Below, piece after piece: positions 31,659 to 31,684 of a stretch of 31,684 bases of DNA (position 1 is the first letter of the stretch; each line of letters opens with the position of its first letter). The stretch comes from an uncultured Lachnospiraceae bacterium. Lineage in GTDB: Bacteria > Bacillota > Clostridia > Lachnospirales > Lachnospiraceae. The notes under the pieces were generated by a model, which was given only the letters and a program-made list of their open reading frames with translations, made no database searches and was not told the origin of the DNA. The position numbers and the translations under genes were made by a program. The DNA is taken from contig CAJUOE010000321.1 in assembly GCA_910587895.1 (NCBI GenBank), forward strand, positions 1-31,684, given 5' to 3'.

Positions 31659-31684
31659 ATGAGACGACTCTATTTAACATTAGG
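31659..31684 (+). CDS. Start of an unidentified gene (cut by window edge)
   Basis: TTAGGAGG (31643-31650) precedes ATG 31659 by 8 bases, and the frame reads MRRLYLTL to the window end. Too little remains to identify the product. Confidence 0.5.

Overview
The window looks like a chromosomal segment of a Gram-positive Clostridia, most likely Lachnospiraceae. The evidence is gene order (CIRCE-hrcA-grpE-dnaK-dnaJ, prmA-rsmE, cysteine desulfurase-thiI, ireB-ruvX-DUF1292, RNase J-YlbF, trmR-U32), strong AGGAGG ribosome sites, moderate GC, and surface-protein modules typical of gut Clostridia. No rRNA, tRNA, CRISPR array or intact mobile element was seen. The genus cannot be fixed from sequence alone.

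Layout. 1-1130: debris of a ketopantoate-reductase-like gene joined out of frame to the tail of an unrelated gene, then a small hypothetical gene. 1207-4843: a membrane protein, a PAP2-type enzyme, a stand-alone Hpt domain and asparagine synthetase. 4844-5308: a long non-coding stretch holding a cloverleaf-like inverted-repeat element, a sigma-A promoter, a CIRCE operator and a structured leader. 5309-10216: the HrcA heat-shock operon hrcA-grpE-dnaK-dnaJ, closed by a terminator. 10224-18100: an accessory block with a cupin, an AbrB/PIN toxin-antitoxin pair with a frameshifted toxin, a HAD hydrolase on the minus strand, decayed sequence, a TetR regulator with twin operators and a CPBP-like membrane protein, and a 1190-residue secreted transglutaminase-like protein.

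18159-22754: a J-domain coiled-coil protein, prmA, rsmE, a cysteine desulfurase and thiI (protein and rRNA methylation, tRNA thiolation). 22804-23034: an HPr-like gene on the minus strand lacking the usual phosphorylatable histidine. 23209-24558: mtaB. 24638-31164: ireB, ruvX, DUF1292, RNase J, YlbF, a short MltG-like membrane protein, trmR, a U32 protein and a beta-propeller lactonase. 31190-31571: a decayed Rpn-like fragment. A new gene starts at 31659 and leaves the window.

How the genes work together. The HrcA operon is autoregulated through CIRCE. thiI with the desulfurase, mtaB, and trmR with the U32 protein form three tRNA-modification modules within 10 kb. The most novel items are non-coding: an inverted-repeat element with three internal hairpins (4886-5056), an internally deleted relative in opposite orientation (25643-25699), and a leader motif shared by hrcA and the desulfurase gene. 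A small-protein/aspartic-protease-like pair at the left end is the best protein-level candidate for an undescribed module, but the protease part is only a fragment here.
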